Source: Mangrovibacter plantisponsor (lineage in GTDB: Bacteria; Pseudomonadota; Gammaproteobacteria; Enterobacterales; Enterobacteriaceae). From it: a DNA stretch of 64,000 nucleotides. A model generated the notes under the pieces. It searched no databases, was not told the origin of the DNA, and saw only the letters and a list, made by a program, of their open reading frames with translations. The first letter of the stretch is position 1, and the number at the start of each line of letters is the position of its first letter. Made by a program: the position numbers and the translations under genes. Location: assembly GCF_003182475.1 (NCBI RefSeq), contig NZ_QGTS01000004.1, positions 255,481 through 319,480 of the forward strand. Reading direction: 5' to 3'. This document shows, in pieces, positions 41,570 to 52,099 of the stretch.

Positions 41570-42856
41570 TCAGGCTAATTCGCTGATACTGGCCAGGCGT
41601 TCGAAGTAATCAGGGAAGGTTTTCGCCGTACATTTGGGGTCAAGGATAGTCACTGGCGTATCAGACAACGCAACCAGTGAGAAACACATTGCCATACGGT
41701 GGTCATTGTATGTCCCAATTTCCGCAAAGGTCAGTTGGGCTGGTGGGGTGATTGAAATAAAATCATGCCCTTCTTCCACTTCAGCACCTACTTTACGTAA
41801 TTCTGTAGCCATAGCCGTAAGGCGATCAGTTTCCTTCACACGCCAGTTGTAAATATTGCGCAGTGTGGTGGTACCCTGCGCAAATAACGCGGCGGTCGCA
41901 ATCGTCATCGCGGCATCGGGAATATGGTTCATGTCCATATCGATGGCATGGAGTTCACGGCGGGTACAGGCAATAAAATCATCGCCCCAGGTTATTTCAG
42001 CCCCCATTTTTTCCAGCACATCTGCAAACCGGATATCCCCCTGAACACTGTTGCGGCCAATACCGGTAACTTTAACAGTTCCACCTTTAATGGCAGCTGC
42101 AGCAAGGAAATAAGATGCCGAAGATGCATCCCCTTCGACCAGGTATTTACCCGGAGACTGGTAAGTTTGCCCGCCACGAATAACAAATGTTTGATATTGC
42201 TGGTTTTCGACCATCACACCAAAAGTCTGCATCAGGTTCAGCGTGATATCAATGTAAGGCTTAGAAACCAGTTCACCCTTAATAGTAATGACGGTGTCCT
42301 GAGCGGCCAGCGGAGCAGTCATCAATAATGCAGTAAGGAACTGGCTGGAAACGCTGCCATCCACTTCCACCTGGCCCCCAGAAAAACCACCCTGAATATG
42401 CAGCGGTGGGTAATTTTCCTGCTCAAGGTAGGAAATTTTGGCTCCGCCCTGGCGCAGGGCATCGACCAGGTGCCCAATCGGGCGCTCTTTCATGCGTGGT
42501 TCGCCTGTCAGCACAATGTCATTGTTGCCAAGGCACAATGCTGCCGCTAATGGGCGCATTGCTGTACCCGCATTTCCCAGAAAAAGTTCGAGAGCATCGG
42601 CGGATTTCAGTGGGCCACCCAAACCAGTCACTTCACAATGGGTACGGTCAGCAGACAACTTATATTGCACACCCAGTGCGCTAAGCGCATTGAGCATATG
42701 GCGTACATCATCGCTGTCCAACAGGTTTGCCAGCGCCGTGGTGCCTTGCGCCAGTGCAGCCAGCAACAATGCACGGTTAGAGACACTTTTAGAACCTGGC
42801 AGGTTAATGGTTCCGTCTACCCGGGCGATGGGTTGTAACGTCAGGGATTCCAGCAT
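41570..42856 (-). CDS. aroA: AroA, 5-enolpyruvylshikimate-3-phosphate synthase
   Basis: AroA condenses shikimate-3-phosphate with phosphoenolpyruvate in chorismate synthesis. The 428 residues (E. coli 427) contain the substrate loops [12 protein letters not shown] and [13 protein letters not shown] (class I, with the conserved Gly and Pro), plus KETDRL and YNDHRMAM. The start ATG at 42856 ([11 protein letters not shown]) follows GGAG; nine upstream codons are unsupported. It is downstream of serC across an 81-base spacer containing a terminator-like hairpin, the classic mixed-function serC-aroA operon. Confidence 0.97.
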   Translation of the reverse strand: MLESLTLQPIARVDGTINLPGSKSVSNRALLLAALAQGTTALANLLDSDDVRHMLNALSALGVQYKLSADRTHCEVTGLGGPLKSADALELFLGNAGTAMRPLAAALCLGNNDIVLTGEPRMKERPIGHLVDALRQGGAKISYLEQENYPPLHIQGGFSGGQVEVDGSVSSQFLTALLMTAPLAAQDTVITIKGELVSKPYIDITLNLMQTFGVMVENQQYQTFVIRGGQTYQSPGKYLVEGDASSASYFLAAAAIKGGTVKVTGIGRNSVQGDIRFADVLEKMGAEITWGDDFIACTRRELHAIDMDMNHIPDAAMTIATAALFAQGTTTLRNIYNWRVKETDRLTAMATELRKVGAEVEEGHDFISITPPAQLTFAEIGTYNDHRMAMCFSLVALSDTPVTILDPKCTAKTFPDYFERLASISELA

Positions 42857-42895
42857 GGAGGTAAAGCTCTCAACAAAAAACAAAATAAGCAGAAA

Positions 42896-42917
42896 CCCCG
42901 CACCAAGCGGTACGGGG
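42896..42917 (-). terminator. Attenuator-type hairpin in the serC-aroA spacer
   Basis: CCCCGTACC-GCTT-GGTGCGGGG on the minus strand is a 9-bp stem with one T-G pair, followed by TTTCTGCTTATTTTG. A similar partial terminator is known between these genes in E. coli and would lower aroA relative to serC. Confidence 0.6.
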
Positions 42918-42937
42918 CAAGGAATTAAACACGATGA

Positions 42938-44026
42938 TTAACCGTGGCGGCGTTCAAAATCCACCATAAAATCAGTCAGTGCCTGTACGCCAGCCAGTGG
43001 CATTGCATTGTAAATAGAAGCGCGCATGCCCCCCACTACACGGTGGCCTTTCAACGCATGCAGCCCGGCTGCGAAGGATTCTTCAAGGAACAAAGCATCC
43101 AGTTTGCTGTCCGCCAGTTGGAACGGAATATTCATACGAGAACGGTTTGAAGCAGCGACATCGTTGCGGTAGAAATCGCTGTTATCAATCACACCGTAGA
43201 GTAAGTCAGACTTCTGCTGATTCACTTTATCCATTGCAGCCACGCCACCCTGCTCTTTCAGCCATTTGAAGACCAGGCCTGCAAGGTACCAGGCGAAAGT
43301 AGGCGGTGTATTAAACATGGAGTCATTCTCGTTCAGAACGGAATAGTCCAGAATAGACGGGCAGGCTTTACTGGCTTTACCCAGCAAGTCTTCACGCACG
43401 ACAACCAGAGTCAGGCCAGCAGGGCCGATATTTTTCTGCGCACCAGCATAGATAACGCCATAACGGCTGACATCAATAGGACGAGACAAAATGGTTGAAG
43501 AGAAATCCGCTGCAACCACAACATCCGGGCCAAAATCAGGCGTTTCATCAATGGCAATACCATCGATAGTTTCATTGGGGCAATAGTGCAGATAGGCCGC
43601 GTTGTCGGACAATTGCCAGTCACGCATTGGGATAATCGCACGTTTGCCATCAACAGTGACTTTCGCATCAATCACATTGGGGGTGAGGTATTTTTTGGCT
43701 TCTTTTACTGCGCTACTGGCCCAGTAACCGCCATCGACGTAATCCGCAGTGGATTTATCACCCAGAATGTTCAGCGGTACGCCTGCAAACTGGCCACGAC
43801 CACCGCCGTGACAGAAGAGAACCTTATAGTTGGAGGGGATTTGCAACAAGTCGCGAAAATCCTTCTCTGCTTCTTCAGCCACCTGAATAAATGGTTTACC
43901 ACGATGGCTGACTTCCATTACTGACGTGCCGAGCCCTTGCCAGTCGCACAATTCTTGTTGTGCATGACGAAGTACATCTACCGGCAACATTGCCGGGCCA
44001 GAACTAAAGTTATAGACCTGAGTCAT
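42938..44026 (-). CDS. serC: SerC, phosphoserine/phosphohydroxythreonine aminotransferase
   Basis: SerC is PLP-dependent and serves both serine synthesis (3-phosphohydroxypyruvate) and pyridoxal phosphate synthesis. The 362 residues equal the E. coli length. The Schiff-base lysine lies in [11 protein letters not shown] (about residue 198). The N-terminal [10 protein letters not shown] and the C-terminal [12 protein letters not shown] are family landmarks. It is divergent from ycaO across 319 bases and is the first gene of the serC-aroA operon. Confidence 0.98.
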   Translation of the reverse strand: MTQVYNFSSGPAMLPVDVLRHAQQELCDWQGLGTSVMEVSHRGKPFIQVAEEAEKDFRDLLQIPSNYKVLFCHGGGRGQFAGVPLNILGDKSTADYVDGGYWASSAVKEAKKYLTPNVIDAKVTVDGKRAIIPMRDWQLSDNAAYLHYCPNETIDGIAIDETPDFGPDVVVAADFSSTILSRPIDVSRYGVIYAGAQKNIGPAGLTLVVVREDLLGKASKACPSILDYSVLNENDSMFNTPPTFAWYLAGLVFKWLKEQGGVAAMDKVNQQKSDLLYGVIDNSDFYRNDVAASNRSRMNIPFQLADSKLDALFLEESFAAGLHALKGHRVVGGMRASIYNAMPLAGVQALTDFMVDFERRHG

Positions 44027-44345
44027 TTCCCCTCACCACATAAAAGCAATCGTTTTTTCCTGTGACTCCGGTTTTATCACTCACGTGGCAATGCTGCAAT
44101 GGTTATTCCAGCAGGCCAGATAACATCAGACCAGCACTGGTCGGCAGATTACTCGGGAAAATACTGTATGACTGATAATTTTATCTTTTTATTTGTCACA
44201 CCCGTGACGCAATCAGCATGTTATAGATGAGTAAACTTTTTGTGTTCATACTCAAGATGATTTCCTTGCGCTGTGGCATATCCGTAGCACAGGAAAAGGA
44301 AAAAACGTATCATTGCGCCCTTTTCGTACGAACAAAGTGGACACC
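44027..44345. promoter_or_regulatory. serC-ycaO divergent intergenic region
   Basis: This 319-base stretch must hold both promoters. I see an inverted repeat GTCAC-ACCC-GTGAC at 44195-44208 with the half-sites in the opposite orientation to a CRP site, and an AT-rich block around 44175-44195. E. coli K-12 has ycaP in this gap; no remnant of it is visible here. An ATG-initiated frame extends ycaO upstream to 44313, but it has no support. Confidence 0.5.
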
Positions 44346-46115
44346 ATGACTCAAACTTATATTCCCGGCAAAGATGCCGCCCTGGAAGACTCTATCTCCC
44401 GCTTCCAGCAAAAATTGACCGATCTGGGGTTCAATATTGAAGAAGCCTCATGGCTTAATCCTGTTCCTCATGTCTGGTCTGTGCATATTCGCGACAAAGA
44501 CTGTGCACTGTGTTTTACCAATGGGAAAGGTGCAACCCGCAAGGCGGCTCTCGCTTCTGCGCTGGGGGAATATTTTGAACGCCTTTCCACCAACTACTTT
44601 TTCGCTGACTTTTGGTTAGGCGACACCATCGCTAATGGGCCTTTCGTTCATTATCCCAACGAGAAGTGGTTTCCTCTGCCGGATGATGATGAATTACCTG
44701 AAGGGATCCTCGATACACACCTGCGTGCCTTTTATGATCCGGATCAGGCACTGACTGCCAGCCAGTTGGTTGACTTGCAATCCGGTAATGGCGACCGGGG
44801 AATCTGCGCTCTGCCTTTCACCCGTCAGTCCGACGACCAGACGATTTACATCCCAATGAACATTGTTGGTAACCTGTATGTTTCTAATGGGATGTCAGCA
44901 GGCAACACCCGGTATGAAGCGCGTGTTCAGGGTTTATCTGAAGTATTTGAGCGCCATATTAAAAACCGTATCATTGCCGAGTCTATTAGCCTGCCAGCTA
45001 TTCCTGATGAGGTAATGGCTCGCTACCCGGGCGTGGTGGAAGCCATTGCCAAACTGGAAGCGGAAGGTTTCCCTATCTTTGCATATGACGGCTCTCTGGG
45101 TGGAAAATACCCGGTCATCTGTGTGGTGCTGTTTAACCCGGCTAATGGCACCTGTTTTGCTTCATTCGGTGCGCACCCAGACTTTGGTGTTGCACTGGAA
45201 CGTACCGTTACTGAATTACTCCAGGGCCGCAGCCTGAAAGATCTCGATGTCTTCACCCCACCAACATTTGATGATGAAGAAGTGGGTGAGCACGCCAACC
45301 TGGAAACACACTTCATCGATTCCAGCGGTTTGATCTCCTGGGATCTGTTTAAAGATGATGCTGATTACCCGTTCGTCGACTGGTCATTTAAAGGCACCAC
45401 CGACGAAGAATTCGCCACGCTGATGGCTATCTTCCAGACTGAAGGCAAAGAAGTCTACATCGCCGATTATGAACACCTTGGGGTTTATGGGTGCCGTATT
45501 TTGGTTCCGGGGATGTCTGATATCTACCCGGCTGAAGATTTGTGGCTGGCGAACAACAATATGGGCAGCCATTTACGGGAAACTATCATGTCGTTGCCTG
45601 GCAGCAGGCTGCAACCGGAAGAATATCTGGCACTGATTGAGCAACTTGACGACGAGGGTCTGGATGATTTCACCCGTGTGCGTGAGTTGTTAGGCCTGGC
45701 GACTGGCAATAAAAATGGCTGGTATACCCTGCGTATTGGTGAGCTGAAAGCGATGCTGGCACTGGCCGGTGGGTCTTTGGAGCAGGCGTTAATCTGGACT
45801 GAATGGACAATGGAATTCAACGCATCCATATTCAGCGCAGAGCGCGCTAACTACTACCGTTGCCTGCAGACATTATTGTTGCTTGCACATGAAGAAGAGC
45901 GTGACCCGGCGCAATATCAGTCCGCGTTTACTCGCATGTACGGTGCAGAAGCACTGGCTCATGCTCAGGCGGCACTATCAGGTGAATCAGCCTTCTACGG
46001 CCTTCCTGTGATAGATAAAGACCTGGAAGCCTTGCCCGCACACCAGTCATTACTGGCAGCCTACCAAAAGCTACAAAAAGCTAAACAGCTCTGGTGGAGT
46101 GAGCAGGATAAATAA
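44346..46115 (+). CDS. ycaO: YcaO, ATP-dependent YcaO-domain protein linked to S12 methylthiolation
   Basis: The 589 residues (E. coli 586) have the N-terminal YcaO ATP-binding domain (GKGATRKAALASALGEYFERL; EARVQGLSEVFERH) and a C-terminal helical TPR-like region (about residues 430-589). E. coli YcaO contributes to RimO-dependent beta-methylthiolation of ribosomal protein S12, but its exact reaction is not settled. The C terminus lacks the PxPxP motif of azoline-forming YcaO enzymes, and there is no precursor-peptide gene nearby, so this is not a RiPP cluster. The start at 44346 (MTQTYIPGKDAALEDS) is set by homology. A strong terminator separates it from focA. Confidence 0.95.
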   Translation: MTQTYIPGKDAALEDSISRFQQKLTDLGFNIEEASWLNPVPHVWSVHIRDKDCALCFTNGKGATRKAALASALGEYFERLSTNYFFADFWLGDTIANGPFVHYPNEKWFPLPDDDELPEGILDTHLRAFYDPDQALTASQLVDLQSGNGDRGICALPFTRQSDDQTIYIPMNIVGNLYVSNGMSAGNTRYEARVQGLSEVFERHIKNRIIAESISLPAIPDEVMARYPGVVEAIAKLEAEGFPIFAYDGSLGGKYPVICVVLFNPANGTCFASFGAHPDFGVALERTVTELLQGRSLKDLDVFTPPTFDDEEVGEHANLETHFIDSSGLISWDLFKDDADYPFVDWSFKGTTDEEFATLMAIFQTEGKEVYIADYEHLGVYGCRILVPGMSDIYPAEDLWLANNNMGSHLRETIMSLPGSRLQPEEYLALIEQLDDEGLDDFTRVRELLGLATGNKNGWYTLRIGELKAMLALAGGSLEQALIWTEWTMEFNASIFSAERANYYRCLQTLLLLAHEEERDPAQYQSAFTRMYGAEALAHAQAALSGESAFYGLPVIDKDLEALPAHQSLLAAYQKLQKAKQLWWSEQDK

Positions 46116-46157
46116 TGCTTTTGCCTGTAGGCGCAGCGATAACGAAAGGCTATATTA

Positions 46158-46186
46158 CGGGGCAACTTTTTTGCCCCGCTTTTTTA
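46158..46186 (+). terminator. Rho-independent terminator after ycaO
   Basis: CGGGGCAA-CTTTT-TTGCCCCG followed by a T-rich tail, 42 bases after the ycaO stop. Confidence 0.93.
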
Positions 46187-46508
46187 TTGTGCTAATTCCT
46201 ATTAATATGTAGCACATTGGTTAATATTGAGTAACCAAAATATATCCTCACAGAATAATATGTAACTAATCTGACTTATTTATGGCAGATTCTTTAACGC
46301 GGATCAGGGGGTTTTAAAAGAAAATTCAAAACTATTTGTAAAATTTAAAAAAAATTTTTATCATTGAATTCATAACGTTATGCCGTTTTCCGCAAGAATC
46401 CATGTGGTTTTCGGGTCTATTACACTGGCGGGTTATGATCCATATCAAATTCTACTCTATAATGCTTTGTTAGTATCATCTCGCCGAATTAATTAAGAGA
46501 GAGTTAGT
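46187..46508 (+). promoter_or_regulatory. focA-pflB promoter region with FNR-type site
   Basis: The region is very AT-rich (TTTAAAAAAAATTTTTATC near 46350), which suits IHF or ArcA binding as known for the E. coli focA-pflB promoters. At 46435-46448 ATGAT-CCAT-ATCAA is one base off the FNR consensus TTGAT-N4-ATCAA. Its centre lies 29.5 bases before TAGTAT (46471-46476), exactly the class II spacing (FNR at -41.5). Transcription would start near 46483. A second -10-like TATAAT at 46459 is too close to this site to be paired with it. Confidence 0.7.
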
Positions 46509-47366
46509 GTGAAAGCTGACAACCCTTTTGATCTTTTACTTCCACCTGCCATGGCAAAAGTTGCCGAAGATGCAGGTGTTTATAAAGCAACTAAACATCC
46601 GCTAACAACTTTCTATTTAGCGATTACTGCGGGTGTCTTTATCTCAATTGCGTTTGTCTTTTATATAACCGCAACCACTGGCACCGCAGGTATGCCGTTC
46701 GGTGTTGCAAAATTGATAGGCGGGGTGTGCTTCTCATTGGGGCTTATCCTGTGTGTCATTTGCGGCGCGGATCTGTTTACTTCAACCGTGTTAATTGTTG
46801 TTGCTAAGGCAAGCGGGCGCATCACCTGGGGTCAACTGGCCCGTAACTGGTTAAATGTTTATGTCGGTAACCTCGTTGGTGCACTACTCTTTGTATTGCT
46901 GATGTGGCTGTCCGGTGAATACATGACCGCTAATGGTGCCTGGGGGTTAAATGTACTCCAGACCGCAGACCATAAATTACATCATACTTTTGTTGAGGCT
47001 GTTTGCCTTGGCATCCTGGCAAACCTGATGGTCTGTCTGGCTGTTTGGATGAGCTATTCTGGTCGTAGCCTGATGGATAAAGCGTTCATTATGGTATTAC
47101 CGGTAGCGATGTTCGTCGCAAGTGGCTTCGAGCACAGTATTGCAAATATGTTCATGATCCCGATGGGAATCGTGGTTCGTAACTTTGCCAGCCCGGAATT
47201 CTGGTCTGCTGTTGGCCTGACTCCGGAACAATTTCCTCATCTGACTGTGATGCATTTCATCACTGATAATCTTATCCCGGTAACAATAGGTAACATTATT
47301 GGCGGTGGCTTGTTAGTTGGATTGACGTACTGGGTAATTTACCTGCGTGGCGGCGACAAGCATTAA
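46509..47366 (+). CDS. focA: FocA, formate channel
   Basis: FocA is a pentameric inner-membrane channel of the formate-nitrite transporter family that exports or imports formate during fermentation. The 285 residues equal the E. coli length. Six membrane helices, the omega-loop region LVGGxCFSLG, GADLFTSTV and the gating N terminus (about residues 1-25, which interacts with PflB in E. coli) are conserved. The start codon is GTG, preceded by AGAGAG. pflB follows after 51 bases in the same operon. Confidence 0.97.
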   Translation: MKADNPFDLLLPPAMAKVAEDAGVYKATKHPLTTFYLAITAGVFISIAFVFYITATTGTAGMPFGVAKLIGGVCFSLGLILCVICGADLFTSTVLIVVAKASGRITWGQLARNWLNVYVGNLVGALLFVLLMWLSGEYMTANGAWGLNVLQTADHKLHHTFVEAVCLGILANLMVCLAVWMSYSGRSLMDKAFIMVLPVAMFVASGFEHSIANMFMIPMGIVVRNFASPEFWSAVGLTPEQFPHLTVMHFITDNLIPVTIGNIIGGGLLVGLTYWVIYLRGGDKH

Positions 47367-47417
47367 TGTCAATGCTAAGCAGTAAATAAGAAATCCACAT
47401 TAGAAGGTAGGTGTTAC

Positions 47418-49700
47418 ATGTCCGAGCTTAATGAAAAATTAGCCACAGCCTGGGAAGGTTTTGCAAAAGGTGACTGGCAGAATGGGGTCAACTTACGTGA
47501 CTTCATCCAGAAAAACTACACCCCGTATGAAGGCGACGAAGCTTTCCTGGCCGGTGCGACTGACGCGACTACCGCGCTGTGGGACAAAGTCATGGAAGGC
47601 ATCAAAATCGAGAACAGCACTCACGCGCCTGTTGATTTTGATACCAATGTAGCTTCCACCATCACTTCTCACGATGCTGGTTACATCAACAAAAGTCTGG
47701 AAAAAGTTGTTGGCCTGCAAACTGACGCTCCGCTGAAACGTGGTCTGATTCCGTTCGGCGGCATCAAAATGATCGAGAACTCCTGCAAAGCGTATGACCG
47801 CCAGCTGGATCCTCGCCTGAAACAAATCTTCACTGAATACCGTAAAACTCACAACCAGGGCGTGTTCGATGTTTACACTCCGGACATCCTGCGTTGCCGT
47901 AAAGCAGGCATCCTGACTGGTCTGCCTGATGCTTATGGTCGTGGTCGTATCATTGGTGACTACCGTCGTATCGCCGTTTACGGTATCGACTACCTGATGA
48001 AAGACAAATTTGCTCAGTTCACTTCTCTGCAATCCAAACTGGAAAACGGCGAAGACCTGGAAGCAACCATTCGTCTGCGTGAAGAAATCGCTGAACAGCA
48101 TCGCGCCCTGGGCCAAATTAAAGAAATGGCAGCTAAATATGGTTGCGATATCTCTGTTCCGGCTGCAAACGCTCGTGAAGCTGCACAGTGGACCTACTTC
48201 GGTTACCTGGCTGCCGTTAAATCACAGAACGGTGCTGCAATGTCCTTCGGTCGTGTATCCTCTTTCCTGGATATCTACATCGAACGTGATATCAAAGCTG
48301 GCCGCCTGAACGAACAAGAAGCACAGGAAATCGTCGACCACCTGGTGATGAAACTGCGTATGGTTCGTTTCCTGCGTACTCCTGAGTATGATGAACTGTT
48401 CTCTGGCGACCCGATTTGGGCAACTGAATCTCTGGGCGGTATGGGTCTTGATGGCCGTACTCTGGTTACCAAAACCAGTTTCCGTTTCCTGAACACCCTG
48501 TACACCATGGGGCCGTCTCCGGAACCGAACATGACCATCCTGTGGTCTGAAAAACTGCCTCTGAACTTCAAAAAATTCGCTGCAAAAGTTTCCATCGACA
48601 CGTCTTCTGTTCAGTATGAAAACGATGACCTGATGCGTCCTGACTTTGACAACGATGATTACGCTATCGCTTGCTGCGTAAGCCCGATGATCGTTGGTAA
48701 ACAAATGCAGTTCTTCGGTGCTCGTGCTAACCTGGCTAAAACTCTGCTGTATACCATCAACGGCGGTGTTGATGAAAAACTGAAAATGCAGGTTGGTCCG
48801 AAAACTGAACCGCTGAAGGGCGACGTTCTGAACTTCGACGAAGTTATGGACCGTATGGATCACTTCATGGACTGGCTGGCAAAACAGTATGTCACCGCTC
48901 TGAACGTAATCCACTACATGCATGACAAATACAGCTACGAAGCCTCTCTGATGGCTCTGCATGACCGTGACGTTATCCGCACCATGGCTTGTGGTATCGC
49001 TGGTCTGTCTGTTGCAGCTGACTCTCTGTCTGCAATCAAATACGCCAAAGTTAAACCTATCCGTGACGAAGACGGTCTGGCTGTCGACTTCGAAATCGAA
49101 GGTGAATACCCGCAGTTCGGTAACAACGACCCGCGTGTTGATGACATGGCTGTTGACCTGGTTGAACGTTTCATGAAGAAAATTCAGAAACTGAATACCT
49201 ACCGCAACGCTATTCCGACTCAGTCTATCCTTACCATCACTTCTAACGTTGTTTATGGTAAGAAAACGGGTAACACTCCGGATGGCCGTCGTGCAGGCGC
49301 TCCGTTCGGTCCTGGTGCTAACCCAATGCACGGCCGTGACCAGAAAGGTGCTGTTGCCTCTCTGACCTCCGTTGCTAAACTGCCGTTCGCTTACGCGAAA
49401 GATGGTATCTCTTATACCTTCTCTATCGTTCCGAATGCTCTGGGTAAAGATGATGAAGTGCGTAAAACTAACCTGGCAGGCCTGATGGATGGTTACTTCC
49501 ACCATGAAGCGTCTGTTGAAGGTGGTCAGCACCTCAACGTTAACGTTATGAACCGTGAAATGCTGCTTGATGCGATGGAAAATCCGGAAAAATATCCGCA
49601 ACTGACCATCCGTGTTTCTGGTTACGCTGTACGCTTTAACTCTCTGACTAAAGAACAGCAGCAGGACGTTATCACCCGTACCTTCACCCAGTCCATGTAA
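47418..49700 (+). CDS. pflB: PflB, pyruvate formate-lyase
   Basis: PflB splits pyruvate and CoA into acetyl-CoA and formate under anaerobiosis. The 760 residues equal the E. coli length. The active-site cysteine pair lies in IACCVSP (residues 419-420 counting Met1), and the glycyl radical in RVSGYAVRF (about Gly735). Codon use is extremely biased toward preferred codons, as expected for a very abundant enzyme; this explains a 548-codon open frame on the opposite strand. An AGGTAGG ribosome-binding site precedes the ATG. Confidence 0.98.
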   Translation: MSELNEKLATAWEGFAKGDWQNGVNLRDFIQKNYTPYEGDEAFLAGATDATTALWDKVMEGIKIENSTHAPVDFDTNVASTITSHDAGYINKSLEKVVGLQTDAPLKRGLIPFGGIKMIENSCKAYDRQLDPRLKQIFTEYRKTHNQGVFDVYTPDILRCRKAGILTGLPDAYGRGRIIGDYRRIAVYGIDYLMKDKFAQFTSLQSKLENGEDLEATIRLREEIAEQHRALGQIKEMAAKYGCDISVPAANAREAAQWTYFGYLAAVKSQNGAAMSFGRVSSFLDIYIERDIKAGRLNEQEAQEIVDHLVMKLRMVRFLRTPEYDELFSGDPIWATESLGGMGLDGRTLVTKTSFRFLNTLYTMGPSPEPNMTILWSEKLPLNFKKFAAKVSIDTSSVQYENDDLMRPDFDNDDYAIACCVSPMIVGKQMQFFGARANLAKTLLYTINGGVDEKLKMQVGPKTEPLKGDVLNFDEVMDRMDHFMDWLAKQYVTALNVIHYMHDKYSYEASLMALHDRDVIRTMACGIAGLSVAADSLSAIKYAKVKPIRDEDGLAVDFEIEGEYPQFGNNDPRVDDMAVDLVERFMKKIQKLNTYRNAIPTQSILTITSNVVYGKKTGNTPDGRRAGAPFGPGANPMHGRDQKGAVASLTSVAKLPFAYAKDGISYTFSIVPNALGKDDEVRKTNLAGLMDGYFHHEASVEGGQHLNVNVMNREMLLDAMENPEKYPQLTIRVSGYAVRFNSLTKEQQQDVITRTFTQSM

Positions 49701-49734
49701 TGGCTGAGGCTTCGCCTTCCAGGCCAGTCGTTCC

Positions 49735-49757
49735 CCTTCCCGGTAATGCCGGGAAGG
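49735..49757 (+). other. Hairpin after pflB
   Basis: CCTTCCCGG-TAATG-CCGGGAAGG is a perfect 9-bp stem 34 bases after the pflB stop, without a U-tail. It may block 3' exonucleases and stabilise the abundant upstream mRNA. Confidence 0.6.
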
Positions 49758-49804
49758 ATAAAGTAACGGCGGGACTACAACCTGGAAGATGAAGGGTATA
49801 AAAT

Positions 49805-49834
49805 AAAGGCTCCACTCTGGTGGGGCCTTTCTTG
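49805..49834 (+). terminator. Terminator between pflB and pflA
   Basis: AAAGGCTCCAC-TCTG-GTGGGGCCTTT is an 11-bp stem with one T-G pair, followed by CTTG. The tail is short, which would allow some read-through into pflA. Confidence 0.7.
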
Positions 49835-49859
49835 TAAACCGCACCTCCTCTGTGAGCCC

Positions 49860-49957
49860 GTTTTGCAAGCTGACTCTGCTTAAGGCCAGCTCGCAAAACA
49901 GACTCGACGTGGCGTTCTACGGATTGACCACGCTAAACGCGCCTGAATATTTCAGGC
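49860..49957 (+). other. Two inverted repeats in the pflA leader
   Basis: GTTTTGCAAGCTG (49860-49872) pairs with CAGCTCGCAAAAC (49887-49899), 12 of 13 positions. GCCTGAA-TAT-TTCAGGC at 49941-49957 is a perfect 7-bp stem just before the GGGAG ribosome-binding site of pflA. They may shape pflA leader folding or bind a regulator. Confidence 0.6.
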
Positions 49958-49979
49958 CCGAACGGGAGAATACATCGCA

Positions 49980-50720
49980 ATGTCAGTAATTGGTCGCATT
50001 CACTCCTTTGAATCCTGTGGTACGGTCGACGGCCCGGGCATTCGCTTTATCACCTTTTTCCAGGGCTGCCTGATGCGCTGCCTTTACTGCCATAACCGTG
50101 ATACCTGGGACACCCACGGTGGTAAAGAAGTCACCGTTGAAGACTTAATGAAAGAAGCGGTTACTTATCGCCATTTTATGAATGCTTCAGGCGGTGGCGT
50201 AACTGCATCTGGCGGTGAAGCTATCCTCCAGGCTGAATTTGTGCGCGACTGGTTCCGGGAATGCCGAAAAGAAGGCATTCACACCTGCCTGGATACCAAT
50301 GGCTTTGTAAGGCGTTACGACCCGGTGATTGACGAACTGCTGGATGTCACCGACCTCGTTATGCTCGACTTAAAACAAATCAATGACGACATTCACCAGA
50401 ATCTGGTTGGTGTTTCTAACCACCGGACAATGGAGTTCGCTCGTTATCTTGCCAAACGTAAGATTAACACCTGGATTCGCTATGTGGTGGTTCCTGGCTG
50501 GTCAGACGACGATGACTCTGCTCACCGCCTGGGGGAATTCACCCGCGATATGGGCAATGTAGAGAAAATAGAACTCCTGCCCTACCATGAGTTAGGCAAA
50601 CACAAATGGGTGGCGATGGGCGAAGAGTATAAGCTCGATGGCATCAAGCCACCCAAGAAAGAGACCATGGATCGTGTAAAAGGGATTCTGGAGCAATACG
50701 GGCACAAAGTGATGTACTGA
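49980..50720 (+). CDS. pflA: PflA, pyruvate formate-lyase activating enzyme (radical SAM)
   Basis: PflA installs the glycyl radical on PflB using S-adenosylmethionine and a [4Fe-4S] cluster held by CxxxCxxC (Cys30, Cys34, Cys37 in [14 protein letters not shown]). The 246 residues equal the E. coli length. ASGGEAILQ matches the SAM-binding GGE motif. It lies 279 bases after pflB with several hairpins between, so it may have its own promoter, as in E. coli. It converges on ycaD with a shared terminator. Confidence 0.98.
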   Translation: MSVIGRIHSFESCGTVDGPGIRFITFFQGCLMRCLYCHNRDTWDTHGGKEVTVEDLMKEAVTYRHFMNASGGGVTASGGEAILQAEFVRDWFRECRKEGIHTCLDTNGFVRRYDPVIDELLDVTDLVMLDLKQINDDIHQNLVGVSNHRTMEFARYLAKRKINTWIRYVVVPGWSDDDDSAHRLGEFTRDMGNVEKIELLPYHELGKHKWVAMGEEYKLDGIKPPKKETMDRVKGILEQYGHKVMY

Positions 50721-50798
50721 ACCCCTATTGGCACACACGCTTTCACAAACACGGATAACAGCCTTTTAAGCCACAAGCGGAATCACTCCGGTGGGTAT

Positions 50799-50831
50799 AA
50801 AAAAAGCCTCTGCATTGCAGAGGCTTTTTTG
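50799..50831. terminator. Bidirectional terminator between pflA and ycaD
   Basis: AAAAAAGCCTCTGC-ATT-GCAGAGGCTTTTTT is a 14-bp perfect inverted repeat with A- and T-runs on both sides, suited to both convergent genes. Confidence 0.93.
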
Positions 50832-50848
50832 TCTTGAGGGCGGGTTGA

Positions 50849-51997
50849 TCACGCATGAGCAACAGGCGTTGGATGTTTTCCTGCCTTACGCAGCAACATC
50901 AGCAAGTAGATAAACGCAACAGTACCAATAGTAATAAACAGCAAGCTGTCGGAGAAACGTTGCATCAGCATTGCAGTCAATGTCGGCCCAAGGAGGCTGC
51001 CAACCGTATAGCTGAGCAGTAATGCCTGGTTCATTGAAACCAACTGATGCGGAGCGACACGCTCACACGCCCAGGCCATAGCAACCGGATAAAGGGTGAA
51101 CCCGGCAGCGCCAAGGATAAACAAAGCAGGAGCCAGTGCAGCCTGAGACAACATGGCGACACAAGCAATAATAACGATAAACACCTGTACGCGCAGAACC
51201 AGCAAACGCCCATAGCGGTCTGCAAGGCGGCCAACCGGCCACTGCCCTACAATACCGGCGCTCACCATCAGAGCCATCCAGAAACCGGTTTGCGAATCAG
51301 TATAGTTCTGGTGGTTCAACCACAGTGGCATTAAGCCATACAGTGAACCAAGTACCACCCCAGAAATGACACAACCGTTAACACCCAGGCGTGCCTGGCG
51401 CAACCGCAACATGCTAAATACCGGAGTACTTTGGTGGTTAATATTTTCCATCGCCGTAATGCGGGTAAACAACAGTGGCAGTATACCGGATAATACAAGA
51501 GCCACAGCCCACGGCAGAACACTGAGCAACGCCGTATCCACTTTACTGACCAGTAATTGCCCGATTACGGTTCCAACGTAATACACCATCATGTATGCGG
51601 CCAACAGGCGGCCACGATTAGCCGAAGTCCCACTACACATCAGTGCACTTTCAACAACCACCCACAACAGTGCGCAACCAATGCCGGCGATAAAGCGCCA
51701 GACAGACCATGACCAAAAGCCGACTGTAAGGCCGAGACCCGCACTGCCAATCGCAAAAATAATCGCGGCAAGATAGTAGCTGCGGTTAAATCCCAGACGT
51801 TTAATCAACCATCCTGCCAGTACCGTACCCAGTAAATTCCCGGAAAAATAGGAGGAACTGACAACGCCGACTTGCCAGACAGGCAATTGATCATGAGCAA
51901 GCCAAAGCGGAACAAGCGTGTTCAGAACAGCAATCGCCAGAGTCAACAAAAGTAGCCCACAAAGCAACAATTGCACTGGGCGAGAATAGGTACGCAT
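50849..51997 (-). CDS. ycaD: YcaD, major facilitator superfamily transporter
   Basis: The 382 residues from the ATG at 51997 equal the E. coli length. Twelve hydrophobic segments and the MFS loop 2-3 type motif [15 protein letters not shown] (between helices 8 and 9) are visible. The substrate is unknown. The start is chosen by homology ([14 protein letters not shown]); its ribosome-binding site is weak, and in-frame ATG codons exist up to 52099, so the start is less certain than for other genes here. In E. coli it lies near pflA with other genes between; here it abuts pflA. Confidence 0.9.
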   Translation of the reverse strand: MRTYSRPVQLLLCGLLLLTLAIAVLNTLVPLWLAHDQLPVWQVGVVSSSYFSGNLLGTVLAGWLIKRLGFNRSYYLAAIIFAIGSAGLGLTVGFWSWSVWRFIAGIGCALLWVVVESALMCSGTSANRGRLLAAYMMVYYVGTVIGQLLVSKVDTALLSVLPWAVALVLSGILPLLFTRITAMENINHQSTPVFSMLRLRQARLGVNGCVISGVVLGSLYGLMPLWLNHQNYTDSQTGFWMALMVSAGIVGQWPVGRLADRYGRLLVLRVQVFIVIIACVAMLSQAALAPALFILGAAGFTLYPVAMAWACERVAPHQLVSMNQALLLSYTVGSLLGPTLTAMLMQRFSDSLLFITIGTVAFIYLLMLLRKAGKHPTPVAHA

Positions 51998-52099
51998 TAA
52001 AGTAAAACCGTGAGGGAGGCCACAAAGTGAGCGCATCATGCCACTGAAAAAAACAAAGTCAATATCACTGAAAACCGCGGATGCACAAGAATAATCCAT

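Noticed and set aside
44195-44208. GTCAC-ACCC-GTGAC as a CRP site before serC and ycaO
   Set aside because: The half-sites point the wrong way and are too close: CRP needs TGTGA-N6-TCACA. I kept it only as an unnamed inverted repeat.
44346-46115. YcaO as part of a RiPP (azoline peptide) biosynthetic cluster
   Set aside because: It is the widespread enterobacterial YcaO, lacks the PxPxP C terminus of azoline synthetases, and has no precursor peptide, dehydrogenase or transporter gene next to it.
48222-49868. A 548-codon open frame on the minus strand across pflB
   Set aside because: It is the mirror of a highly expressed gene whose biased codon use removes stop codons on the opposite strand. 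The product has no recognisable domains and is unlike any protein I know.
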